A stretch of 64,000 nt of DNA from Tabrizicola piscis. Lineage in GTDB: Bacteria > Pseudomonadota > Alphaproteobacteria > Rhodobacterales > Rhodobacteraceae. The notes beneath the pieces are model-generated. The model was not told the DNA's origin and did not search any database. It worked only from the letters and a program-made list of their open reading frames with translations. Shown here piece after piece: positions 52,190 through 60,327 of this stretch. Position 1 is the stretch's first letter, and every line of letters begins with the position of its first letter. Location of the stretch: assembly GCF_003940805.1 (NCBI RefSeq), contig NZ_CP034328.1:1346001-1410000 (forward strand). Reading direction: 5' to 3'. The position numbers and the translations under genes are program-made.

Positions 52190-54142
52190 CTAAGCCTGTT
52201 CTGCAGCCACTTTCGGCCGAGGCCTGACCGGTTGGCGTGGCGGGCGTTTCTGCGGCTGCGGCAATTGCTTTGGCGCTTCATCTGCAAGGGCCATCGACAT
52301 TGCTTCGTCCATGGTGGTGGCGATGAAGTCGGTCCCGATGCTTTCCAATTCACTCTTGGCGGTTGCGCCCGTTCGGCCTTGGCCGCGCCCGCGGCTTGAC
52401 GCATCAACCAAGCTGTCCGGCATTGCCCAGATCACCGCACCGACCCGAAGTTCAGGCATGGCACGCTTTATGCGCCTGACGATCAGCAAGGACGCGCGGG
52501 CCGGGTTCGGATCGAGAAAGTTGAGCACGACACAGCGGGGCGGCGGGTCTTCGTCACGCAGCGCCGACGTTGCGATCAGGTCCGCCCGACGCAGCGCCGT
52601 GACGGTTGCCCCCTGCGCTGCCAGCGCTTGCGCCAGCATCTGTGCGGCAACGTCATCAAGGTTGCTTCGGCCACCAGCGACGATGATCCTGATTGCTTCC
52701 TGGCTTTCCGGGCCGGTCTCAAGATCGCTTTCGGCGCGTTCTTCGACAACCACAGGCTCCAGCGCCCTGACGAAACGGCGGGCCGAGCCCGCGATCCCAA
52801 GCTCCTGTGCCTGGGTCAGAACACCCCGGTCATAGTCGGCCTGGGCCAGCAAAAGCGCAGGCAACCCGACGGTCTGGTAGAAGTCGGCCAGAAACTCCTT
52901 CTCCAGCGCCTCTTCGGCGCGGGTGACCGATTCCACCGTGTCTCCGGACAGCAACCGCTGATAAAGCCGTGAATGTGCCGCCAGAACGGGTTCGTCACCA
53001 AACAGGATGTCAAAGACTTCGAATTGCGGCAGATACCGCCCAAGAACGACAAGGCAAACTGTCATCGGCGTCGACAGGATCAACCCCATCGGCCCCCAGA
53101 TCCACGTCCAGACGATTGCCGCAATGATCACCGCCAGCGGCGAAAGACCAGTCCGCGACCCGTAAAGTCGCGGCTCGATGAAGTTCGATGTGATCAGTTC
53201 CACGACCATGAACAAAGCCGCTGTCCACAAGACCATCGACCAGTCAGGGGAAGCCGCGAAGGCCACGATAAGCGGCAGTGTGGCTGCAATGATGGGTCCA
53301 ATGTAGGGAACGAAGCGCAGGATCAGGGTCAGGAAGGCCCAAAGAGCGGGGTTCGGCACGCCGATGATCCAAAGGCCGAGACCGATCGGAACGGCATAGA
53401 TGACGTTCACAAGGATCTGGATCAGCAGGTAGCTTGCCACGCGGGACCCGGCGTCTTCCAGGATCTCGGTTGTGCGGTGCAGGTCGTTCGCGCCGATCAG
53501 GCGGATGAACCGGTCGCGGATATCGTCGCGCTCCATCAGCATGAAGATCACGACCACGATGATCAGGCCCACGGTGACAAGCGGGCTGATTACCGGAAAG
53601 ACCACATCCTGCAGCAAGCTCCAGATGCTTTGGTCTTCCACAACGGCCACGGTCACCGGTTGCCCGACACCCAACCCCGCCCCGCCGCCGGATGAGCCGG
53701 CCTCCAGGGCTTCGCTGATCTCCGTATTGATGCGGGACGCCATGTCAACGAACTTTCCAAGCAGGTTCGATGATCCCTGCGCTTCGGTCCATGCATCAAG
53801 TTTTGACAGGATATTTGACTGATAGGTCGGCAGGCTTTGTACAACCAGACCGACCTGCGTGCCCATCACTGCAAGAAGGCCGCCAACACAGGTGAACGCA
53901 ACCGCCACAGTGGTCAGAACGGCAAGAATGCGTGGCATACCGCGGCGTCGCAAAGCGGAGATGAGCGGGGAGAGCGCAAAGGCGATCAGCGTGGCGATAG
54001 CGAGGGGCAGAAAAACCTCGCTGCCGAAATGCAGGATCGCGGCCGCAAGGCAGATTGAGATAGCGGTTGCCCAGTTCACGCGCCGCGCCACGATGGCGTG
54101 TGCAGATTCAACGGAACTTGCGGGCAACCCGACTTCAGCCAT
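52190..54142 (-). CDS. AI-2E family transporter with a long C-terminal domain
   Basis: A 650-residue membrane protein. The first 370 residues have about eight hydrophobic segments and the AI-2E/PerM motifs (RFVPYIGPIIAATLP, ELITSNFIEPRLYGSRTGLSPLAVII). The usual family length is about 350, so some 280 residues are extra: a helical linker, then a Rossmann-like segment (EAIRIIVAGGRSNLDDVAAQMLAQALAAQG ... CVVLNFLDPN). The substrate is unknown, since many such proteins export ions or small molecules rather than AI-2. An exact EcfG promoter lies 53 bases upstream. Confidence 0.87.
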   Translation of the reverse strand: MAEVGLPASSVESAHAIVARRVNWATAISICLAAAILHFGSEVFLPLAIATLIAFALSPLISALRRRGMPRILAVLTTVAVAFTCVGGLLAVMGTQVGLVVQSLPTYQSNILSKLDAWTEAQGSSNLLGKFVDMASRINTEISEALEAGSSGGGAGLGVGQPVTVAVVEDQSIWSLLQDVVFPVISPLVTVGLIIVVVIFMLMERDDIRDRFIRLIGANDLHRTTEILEDAGSRVASYLLIQILVNVIYAVPIGLGLWIIGVPNPALWAFLTLILRFVPYIGPIIAATLPLIVAFAASPDWSMVLWTAALFMVVELITSNFIEPRLYGSRTGLSPLAVIIAAIVWTWIWGPMGLILSTPMTVCLVVLGRYLPQFEVFDILFGDEPVLAAHSRLYQRLLSGDTVESVTRAEEALEKEFLADFYQTVGLPALLLAQADYDRGVLTQAQELGIAGSARRFVRALEPVVVEERAESDLETGPESQEAIRIIVAGGRSNLDDVAAQMLAQALAAQGATVTALRRADLIATSALRDEDPPPRCVVLNFLDPNPARASLLIVRRIKRAMPELRVGAVIWAMPDSLVDASSRGRGQGRTGATAKSELESIGTDFIATTMDEAMSMALADEAPKQLPQPQKRPPRQPVRPRPKVAAEQA

Positions 54143-54195
54143 CCTGCCCTGTATCCCTCGAATGAACGCCCAACCGACAGCTTGGCCGTAGAATA

Positions 54196-54221
54196 AACGT
54201 CGGGCTGGTCGGATTGGTTCC
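54196..54221 (-). promoter_or_regulatory. EcfG promoter of the AI-2E-family transporter gene
   Basis: Minus strand GGAAC-N17-CGTT, exact consensus, 53 bases before the start codon at 54142. Confidence 0.82.
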
Positions 54222-54278
54222 CGTATTGCTATCGAATTTCGTCAAGGTCAGCGAACGGACATGTTCGCCACTTCGGCC

Positions 54279-56234
54279 TCACCCCTCCAGACGGGCGCGC
54301 GCGCCCGCTGCCGCAGCGCCGATCAGGCGATCTGCAATGATGGCGATTGCAGCCACGGCCAACCCTGCCACCAGCCCCCGCCCGACATCCGCCGTGGCAA
54401 GGGCTGCATAGACCTCTTGCCCAAGGTCGCGGGTGCCGACCAGCGCGGTGATGACCAGCATCGACAGCGCCAGCAGGATCGTCTGGTTCAGCCCCAGCAG
54501 GATCATTGGCACCGCCATCGGCAAGCGGACCTTCCACAGCATCTGCCACCTTGTGCAGCCGCAGACCACCCCGGCCTCAACCAATTCGGCAGGGACCGAC
54601 CGCAGGCCATGCGCGGTGTATTTCACTGCGGGCACCAGCGCGAAAAGAATCACCGCGATCATGGCACTGAAATCCCCAACCCGGAACAGCATGACCACCG
54701 GGATGAGGTAGACGAAGGATGGCAGCGTCTGCAGCGTATCCACCACCGTGCCGATGACCTTGCCTGCCGTGTCGCTTGACGCGGCCCAGATGCCCAATGG
54801 CACGCCCAGCGCCATCGCGATGATGACCGACACGCCACAAAGGTAGATGGTGATCATCGCCTGTTCCCACAGCCCCGTCGCCGCGACAAAAGCCCCAAGG
54901 GCCAGCGCAAGGGTCGCCAGCCGCCAGCCCCCCAGCCGCCAACCCGCAAGGGTCAGCAGCGCCAGCATCAGCGGCCATGGCAGGGCCAGAAAGAACCGCC
55001 GCACGGGAAGCAGCAGGTTCTCAAGAAACCAGACGCGGACGGCCTCCAACTGGTCAAAGTAGTTGACGTTGATGAACTGGATCAGGTCCGACCAGAACGG
55101 CTTGGTGGTGATCTGCCACGCCTTCGGCCAATCCTGCAGCGCAGGCAGGACATAGCCAAGCGCCCCGGTCACCAGCGTTACCACAAGCACCAGCGTCGTG
55201 CGCGGATGTCGGTGCCACCAGTTGCCTTGCCGCCGTTCGGCCCGTGACACCCGTTCGGACATCGCCTGCCCGAGCCTGTCCAGCACCACGGCCAGTGCTG
55301 TGATCGCAAGGCCAGCCTCGATCCCGCCGCCGATGTTCAACCGCCGCAAGGATTCCAGCACATCCGCGCCAAGCCCCCCTGCCCCGATCATCGAGGCGAT
55401 GATCACCATGTTCAGGCTAAGCATGATGACCTGATTGACCCCGACCATCAGGTCCGGCAGCGCCACCGGCAGCATCACCTTGCGCATCCGCTGCGCGCCG
55501 GTACAGCCCGCCATGTTGGCGAAGTCCACGATCTCGGACGGAACGGCGCGCAGGGCGACAATCGTCACCCGGACCATCGGCGGCATGGCATAGATGATCG
55601 TGGCCAGCAGCGCGGCCACCGGGCCAAAGCCGAACAGCACCAGGATCGGCACCAGAAACGCGAAGGTTGGGATCGTCTGCATCAGGTCAAGGATCGGCGA
55701 CAGCGCCCGTTCCACCGCCTTCCAGCGCCAGGCGGCGATGCCCATCGCCATGCCACCAGCAACACCCAAAGGCACCGCGATGACGATCGAGGCCAGCGTG
55801 ATCATCGCGCTGTCCCATTGGCCGAACACCGCAAGATAGACCATCAGCGCGCCAGCCAGCAGCCCCAGCTTGATGTCGCGGGCAAAGTGGCCCAGAGCCA
55901 CTGCAGCCACGGTGACCGCCACCCAGGACAATGGCGGGATGATTGTCGTCGCCCGCCTGCCCTTGCCCTCGGTGATGCCATCGACCAACAGGACGCGCGC
56001 CAGATCATAGGGGGCTTCGATGATCGTTGCAAAACCGCGCGTCAGGTCCTTGACGGTGATCGGGCCAATCGCAGCGCTGTCGGTCAGCCATTTCATCCCG
56101 GCCGACAGCCAGGCTGCGAAGGGCAGTTGCACGCTCTCCGGAGGCCAAAGCCAGCCCGCCGGGACCGTGGCGAAAATTGCCAGCCCAAGCGACAGCACGG
56201 CAAGTGCTGCCCAGATGCCCCGCCACAGCGTCAT
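54279..56234 (-). CDS. Glycine betaine/proline ABC transporter permease, two fused domains
   Basis: A 651-residue protein with two BPD_transp_1 permease domains in one chain. The first is near residues 140-320 (DLMQTIPTFAFLVPILVLFG, EIVDFANMAGCTGAQRMRKVMLP) and the second near 460-640 (DTLQTLPSFVYLIPVVMLF, ELVEAGVVCGCTRWQMLWKVRLP). Each keeps an EAA-type loop, so one polypeptide may replace the usual ProW homodimer. The start overlaps the ATPase stop (ATGA). It imports a quaternary amine osmolyte with the two neighbouring genes. Confidence 0.9.
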   Translation of the reverse strand: MTLWRGIWAALAVLSLGLAIFATVPAGWLWPPESVQLPFAAWLSAGMKWLTDSAAIGPITVKDLTRGFATIIEAPYDLARVLLVDGITEGKGRRATTIIPPLSWVAVTVAAVALGHFARDIKLGLLAGALMVYLAVFGQWDSAMITLASIVIAVPLGVAGGMAMGIAAWRWKAVERALSPILDLMQTIPTFAFLVPILVLFGFGPVAALLATIIYAMPPMVRVTIVALRAVPSEIVDFANMAGCTGAQRMRKVMLPVALPDLMVGVNQVIMLSLNMVIIASMIGAGGLGADVLESLRRLNIGGGIEAGLAITALAVVLDRLGQAMSERVSRAERRQGNWWHRHPRTTLVLVVTLVTGALGYVLPALQDWPKAWQITTKPFWSDLIQFINVNYFDQLEAVRVWFLENLLLPVRRFFLALPWPLMLALLTLAGWRLGGWRLATLALALGAFVAATGLWEQAMITIYLCGVSVIIAMALGVPLGIWAASSDTAGKVIGTVVDTLQTLPSFVYLIPVVMLFRVGDFSAMIAVILFALVPAVKYTAHGLRSVPAELVEAGVVCGCTRWQMLWKVRLPMAVPMILLGLNQTILLALSMLVITALVGTRDLGQEVYAALATADVGRGLVAGLAVAAIAIIADRLIGAAAAGARARLEG

Positions 56235-57307
56235 TCGCGCTTGCCGATCAGCACGGCGATGACGGCCATCGGGGTGACATGGCCAATCACCACGCCGTCG
56301 CGTTCCACGGCAAAAGGGGCGTTTGCGGTGACAATCTGCTCCGCCACAACCTCGATCCGGGCATCGGCGGGCAGGGTTCCAGCCACCCCTTCCGGCATGC
56401 CAGGGGCGGCGATCCGGCCAAGGGTCACGACCTTGGCCCGCGCCACATGCGCCGTGAAGGCGGCGACGTAATCATCCGCCGGGGCCAGCACCAATTCCTC
56501 AGGTGTCGCCACTTGCACGACCGCGCCGTCCTTCATGATGGCAATGCGGTCAGCAAGGCGGATCGCCTCGTCAAAGTCATGCGTGATGAAGACGATGGTC
56601 TTCTTCAGCTGCTTCTGGATGCGCAGGAATTCCTCCTGCATCTCGCGCCGGATCAAGGGATCAAGCGCGCTGAAGGGTTCGTCCAGGAACCACAGGTCCG
56701 GCTCAACCGCCAAGGACCGTGCGATCCCCACCCGCTGCTGCTGCCCGCCCGACAGCTGGCGCGGGTAGTTCCCCTCGCGTCCCTTCAGGCCGACAAGCTG
56801 AGTCACCTCACGCGCGCGCGCTTCACGCTTGGCGCGGTCCATGCCTTGCACTTCCAGCGGGAAGGCCACGTTTTCCAGCACCGTCAGATGCGGCAGAAGG
56901 GCAAAGTGCTGAAACACCATCCCCATCCGGTGGCGCCGGATTTCGATCATGCGCGCGGGCGAAGCCTTTAGCAGGTCCTCGCCGTCATAAAGGAGTTCGC
57001 CCCCGGTGGGTTCGATCAGCCGCGACAGGCAGCGCACCAAAGTGCTTTTGCCCGATCCGGAGAGGCCCATGATGACGAAAATCTCGCCCTCCTTGACCTC
57101 AAGGCTGACATCGCGCACCGCGCCCACATGGTCGGACTGGCGGATCTGGTCGAAGGTTGGCGTGGCCCCCCCGGCCAACAGACGGTCGGGATGGGGGCCG
57201 TAGATTTTCCAGACATGCCGACAGGCAAGCTTGACGGGGCGTTCATTCATTTCAGGGTCCGGCGGCAAGGGTCTGGCATTCTGGAACGGCATGGGCGGGG
57301 CAGCCAT
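56231..57307 (-). CDS. Glycine betaine/proline ABC transporter ATP-binding protein
   Basis: A 358-residue ProV/OpuAA-type ATPase. It has Walker A (GLSGSGKST), Q-loop (VFQHFALLPH), signature (LSGGQQQR), Walker B (LWFLDEPFSALD) and switch histidine (ITHDFDEA). The C-terminal part after about residue 270 is a divergent accessory domain rather than two clear CBS repeats. ATG 57307 has a G-rich site; an ATG at 57250 (MNERPVKL) is an alternative start without a clear ribosome site. It overlaps the fused permease gene by four bases. Confidence 0.9.
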   Translation of the reverse strand: MAAPPMPFQNARPLPPDPEMNERPVKLACRHVWKIYGPHPDRLLAGGATPTFDQIRQSDHVGAVRDVSLEVKEGEIFVIMGLSGSGKSTLVRCLSRLIEPTGGELLYDGEDLLKASPARMIEIRRHRMGMVFQHFALLPHLTVLENVAFPLEVQGMDRAKREARAREVTQLVGLKGREGNYPRQLSGGQQQRVGIARSLAVEPDLWFLDEPFSALDPLIRREMQEEFLRIQKQLKKTIVFITHDFDEAIRLADRIAIMKDGAVVQVATPEELVLAPADDYVAAFTAHVARAKVVTLGRIAAPGMPEGVAGTLPADARIEVVAEQIVTANAPFAVERDGVVIGHVTPMAVIAVLIGKRE

Positions 57308-57328
57308 TGGCCCCCCGCCCAGTTGGGA

Positions 57329-58267
57329 TCACTGGATCCAGGTTGTCCAGACGGCCTCGTTCGCGGTCATCCATTCGTCGACCACATCGTCGATGGACAT
57401 GCCGTCGACATCAACCTTGCCGACCATCGAGCCCATGTCTTCATTGGTCAGCTGAAACGCCGTGATCGCCTTGGCAGCGCCCGGCCATTTGTCGGCCAGC
57501 CCGGCCCAGCCCGCCTTGAAGATGCCACCGGTCGGTTTGCCGCAGTCATAGGCCGCCGCCGGGTTTTCACCCGCCGCAGGGTCGGTGTAGCATTCCGGCG
57601 TATAGGCCGGGAACTCGACCCATTCGCCTTCATACTTGATGGGCGCCCAATGGGGGGCGTAGATCCACAGAAGGATCGGGTCCTTGCGCTGATAGGCGGA
57701 TTCGAGTTCGGCGAACATGGCTGCATCGGTGCCTGCGTGGATCACCTCATAGTTCAGGCCCAGCGCCGCGATGCGTTCCTCGTCATAGCCGCCCCAGGTG
57801 ACCGGCCCGCCAAGATACCGGCCCTTCGGGGCAGTTTCCGGGGTGGCGAACAGCTCGGCACAATCGTTCAGCGCCTTCCAGTCGGGCAGGCCTGGGCACT
57901 GTTCCTTCATGTAGATCGGATACCACCACTCCTCCTTGGCCTGCATGCCGGTCTCGCCGAAGCTGACCGTATTGCCGGTCGCAAGCGAGGCGTTCATCGC
58001 GTCGGCCGCCGTTGTCGCCCAAAGCTCCATCGCGACGTGCAGGTCGCCCGATTCCAGCCCGGGGAATTGTGCAAGATAGTCGGCTTGCACCAGTTCCACG
58101 TTATAGCCAGCCTCTTCAAGGATGGCGGCCATGATGTTGGTGGTGATCAACTGCCCGGTCCAGTCGTGCAGCGTCAGCTTGATCGGATCGGTGCTTTCAA
58201 CCTCGGCAAGTGCTGCGCCGGCGCCCATTACGAAAGCCGCGACCGTGATCGCATAACTTGTTTTCAT
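57329..58267 (-). CDS. Glycine betaine/proline-type periplasmic substrate-binding protein
   Basis: A 312-residue protein with a signal peptide (cleavage near ALA/EVE) and an OpuAC fold. W36 (LHDWTG) and W83 (MELWATT) are 47 residues apart, as in ChoX, but the later cage residues differ (EEWWYP region), so glycine betaine, proline betaine or a related compound is more likely than choline. ATG 58267 follows GAGGAAG; a GTG one codon earlier is rejected. It lies 21 bases before the ATPase gene. Confidence 0.9.
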   Translation of the reverse strand: MKTSYAITVAAFVMGAGAALAEVESTDPIKLTLHDWTGQLITTNIMAAILEEAGYNVELVQADYLAQFPGLESGDLHVAMELWATTAADAMNASLATGNTVSFGETGMQAKEEWWYPIYMKEQCPGLPDWKALNDCAELFATPETAPKGRYLGGPVTWGGYDEERIAALGLNYEVIHAGTDAAMFAELESAYQRKDPILLWIYAPHWAPIKYEGEWVEFPAYTPECYTDPAAGENPAAAYDCGKPTGGIFKAGWAGLADKWPGAAKAITAFQLTNEDMGSMVGKVDVDGMSIDDVVDEWMTANEAVWTTWIQ

Positions 58268-58304
58268 CACTATCTTCCTCTTCTGTTGGATTTTATTGCC
58301 TACC

Positions 58305-58344
58305 GTTTCCCGGCAGTGCGATTGGTTTCCCGGCAGTACGATTG
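58305..58344. repeat. Tandem 20-base direct repeat upstream of the betaine-binding protein gene
   Basis: Two copies of a 20-base unit (58305-58324 and 58325-58344) start GTTTCCCGGCAGT and end GATTG. They differ at one position. They lie 38-77 bases upstream of the start codon at 58267, within the promoter region, and could be an operator or a recent slippage product. Confidence 0.7.
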
Positions 58345-58560
58345 GTGCAAGGCTGCGACCGAATCCCGCATCCTGTCAAAACATTTGTTTTGGTTTGGAA
58401 ATTGTCGCCGAAGTTCCGGCAAGCCGGCCAAGGCCGAACGGCCCGCCGAACGGGCCGTATGGCAATCGCCGTCAGGCAGCGGCCAAGACGGCCTGACGCC
58501 GGCTACACTAATTTGATCTTGCGGAAGATATGCCCAAGTCGGGCGCGCGGCGGCGTACTA
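58345..58560. other. Intergenic region with GC-rich inverted repeats
   Basis: No supportable gene. It holds two inverted repeats: CGGCCC/GGGCCG at about 58438-58456 and CGTCAGGC/GCCTGACG at 58470-58498. The latter may terminate the small gene at 58561 on the minus strand or a transcript entering from that side. Confidence 0.45.
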
Positions 58561-58761
58561 TTAGGCAGTAATCGGGTGGGCAATCCGGCCTTGGACTGAC
58601 GCGCCCTTGGGCGAGGCTTCCCCGGTCCGGGCAGATGCTGCAATTCCGATACCAAGTAATTCCGTGACAGAAACCACGGCCCCGTTATCCACCCGACGCG
58701 CGATCGGCAAAGCCTTGGACCGGAAGGTGAAATATTCAACAATGACTCTGGCCAGGCCCAT
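58561..58761 (-). CDS. Unrecognised 66-residue protein
   Basis: A short gene beginning MGLARVIVEYFTFRSKALPIARRVDN with a proper GGAGA site seven bases before ATG 58761. It is basic at the N-terminus, has a modest hydrophobic stretch (SVTELLGIGIAASA) and ends in HPITA. I recognise no family. Being spaced from its neighbours with its own ribosome site makes it plausible, and a spurious ORF remains possible. A longer overlapping minus-strand ORF in another frame (58503-58886) looks less convincing. Confidence 0.45.
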   Translation of the reverse strand: MGLARVIVEYFTFRSKALPIARRVDNGAVVSVTELLGIGIAASARTGEASPKGASVQGRIAHPITA

Positions 58762-58837
58762 GATCTGTCTCCGCTCGTTCCCATGTGGGAGCTAGGCCAG
58801 ACCAGATATTTCTGCAAGTGCGAAGGTTGCATAGCTG

Positions 58838-58906
58838 CACTGCGGCGTGGGCATGTTCCAGCCCCGCCGCAGTGGGAAACAAGCACTCCCTGACAGGCAT
58901 CAGGGA
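58838..58906 (-). terminator. Pair of hairpins downstream of the MmgE/PrpD gene
   Basis: TCCCTGA/TCAGGGA (58887-58906) forms a stem that includes the stop codon of the PrpD-family gene. CACTGCGGCG/CGCCGCAGTG (58838-58874) is a larger stem 25 bases beyond. Neither has a long T-run. Confidence 0.5.
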
Positions 58907-60327
58907 AGATGGGCGACCAGTTCTGTCCCGTCCGTAGCCGCCATCATCGACCAGATGGCTGCAATCAGCTTGTCCTGTTCCCCGGCGTCCAGAACACCGT
59001 CGCAGCACGACCGCAGCTTCGCCTCTACTTCTGCGTCCGTCATCGGATTGTCAGGCCCGCCGCGATAGCGTTCGTCGGCCCAGCCTTCGACGACCGACCC
59101 ATCCTTGCGGGTGATCGTGATACGCGACCGTACCTTGTCAAAGCCCATCGCCTCGATCGCCGGGTCGAATTCAGTCCGCACCCGGCGCTGCATGGCCTGC
59201 ATGGCGTCGGAGGCTACGAAATCATCAGCAAACTCGCGCTTTCCGGCCCGACGGGCCAGCGCGATCATCGACACTTCGGCGGGCAGCGAGAACTTGGCCT
59301 CAAGGTGGTTCGAGGCGATGGGATAGCGGATCGGCTTCAGGATATTGGTCCCGGCGTGGATGCTGATCGTTTCGATCTCATCGGGTTTCACGTCGGCTTC
59401 CGTGACCAGCCGCAGCATCAGGTCCATCGTCGGATGGGTCAGGATGCCACAAGGATATGGCTTGATCGACACGCCCGGATCGGTGATCGACCAGGTCTTG
59501 CCAAAGCCTTGCGCAATCTTGTCTGCCGAGATCCCGCCGCCCATGACGGCGAAGAACCCCCACGGGCCATCCAGCGACGCCGGGTCCGCGGTGTACCCGC
59601 GCCGGGCAAGCAGGGCAGCCGTCACGCCGTTTTCGCTGGCGCGTCCGACATGCAGCGGTTTCGTCATCGTGCCGAAGTTGCAACGGATGCCTGCGGCAAG
59701 GCTGGCAGCGATCCCGAAGCCATTGCGCAACTCTGCCCCCTTCAGACCCAGAAGCGTCGCCGCGGCGACAAAGGACCCAAAGGTGCCGACCGTCCCCGAC
59801 GAATGTTTGCCCGACAGGTAATGCTGCGGCAGCATCCATTCCGATATCTTGCTTTCCACCTCAACCCCGGCCTGAAACGCCCGCATGATGTCGCGCCCGC
59901 TGGCACCGCCAAGGTATTGCCCGACGCAAAGCGCCGCCGTCAAAGGTGGGATCGTCGGGTGCGTCAGCAGCCCATAGACATGCGCCGGATCGACCGACAC
60001 TTGCGTATCGTCCCAGTCATGCGCGTGCCCCGCTGTCCCCAGAACCCGCGCGGCAATGGCGACCGGAACCTTCAACTCCCCGGCACCCAGAAGCCTTGCA
60101 TCGGCGCGCCCCCCGGTTTCGCGCGCCTCGTCGATCAGGATATGAACCGAGTGTTCCTCGCTCCCGGCAGCAAAAAGCCCGAAGGCATCGATCATGCAGC
60201 GCAAGCCGATATGTATGGCATCCTTCGGAATGTCCTCGTCCCGCAGGGTTTCGACAAACCGTGCGGCATCCTCGGTGATCGACATGCGGTCAGGGATCCG
60301 CGCGAAATCGTTGTTGTTAACGGACAT
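58900..60327 (-). CDS. MmgE/PrpD-family protein
   Basis: A 475-residue protein of the 2-methylcitrate dehydratase-like MmgE/PrpD family. It shows the family segments HDWDDTQVSVDPAHVYG, FQAGVEVESKISEWM, SSGTVGTFGSFVAAATLLGL and GIRCNFGTMTKPLHVGRASENGV. Members dehydrate or isomerise tricarboxylic acids such as 2-methylcitrate or aconitate-like compounds. No prpB/prpC genes are present, so propionate catabolism is not implied. The start overlaps the rhodanese stop by 11 bases and has an AAGGAGA site. Confidence 0.85.
   Translation of the reverse strand: MSVNNNDFARIPDRMSITEDAARFVETLRDEDIPKDAIHIGLRCMIDAFGLFAAGSEEHSVHILIDEARETGGRADARLLGAGELKVPVAIAARVLGTAGHAHDWDDTQVSVDPAHVYGLLTHPTIPPLTAALCVGQYLGGASGRDIMRAFQAGVEVESKISEWMLPQHYLSGKHSSGTVGTFGSFVAAATLLGLKGAELRNGFGIAASLAAGIRCNFGTMTKPLHVGRASENGVTAALLARRGYTADPASLDGPWGFFAVMGGGISADKIAQGFGKTWSITDPGVSIKPYPCGILTHPTMDLMLRLVTEADVKPDEIETISIHAGTNILKPIRYPIASNHLEAKFSLPAEVSMIALARRAGKREFADDFVASDAMQAMQRRVRTEFDPAIEAMGFDKVRSRITITRKDGSVVEGWADERYRGGPDNPMTDAEVEAKLRSCCDGVLDAGEQDKLIAAIWSMMAATDGTELVAHLP

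Noticed and set aside
58503..58886. 127-codon minus-strand frame before the betaine transporter
   Set aside because: Composition is unlike a protein, and it overlaps the better-supported 66-residue frame, which has its own ribosome site.
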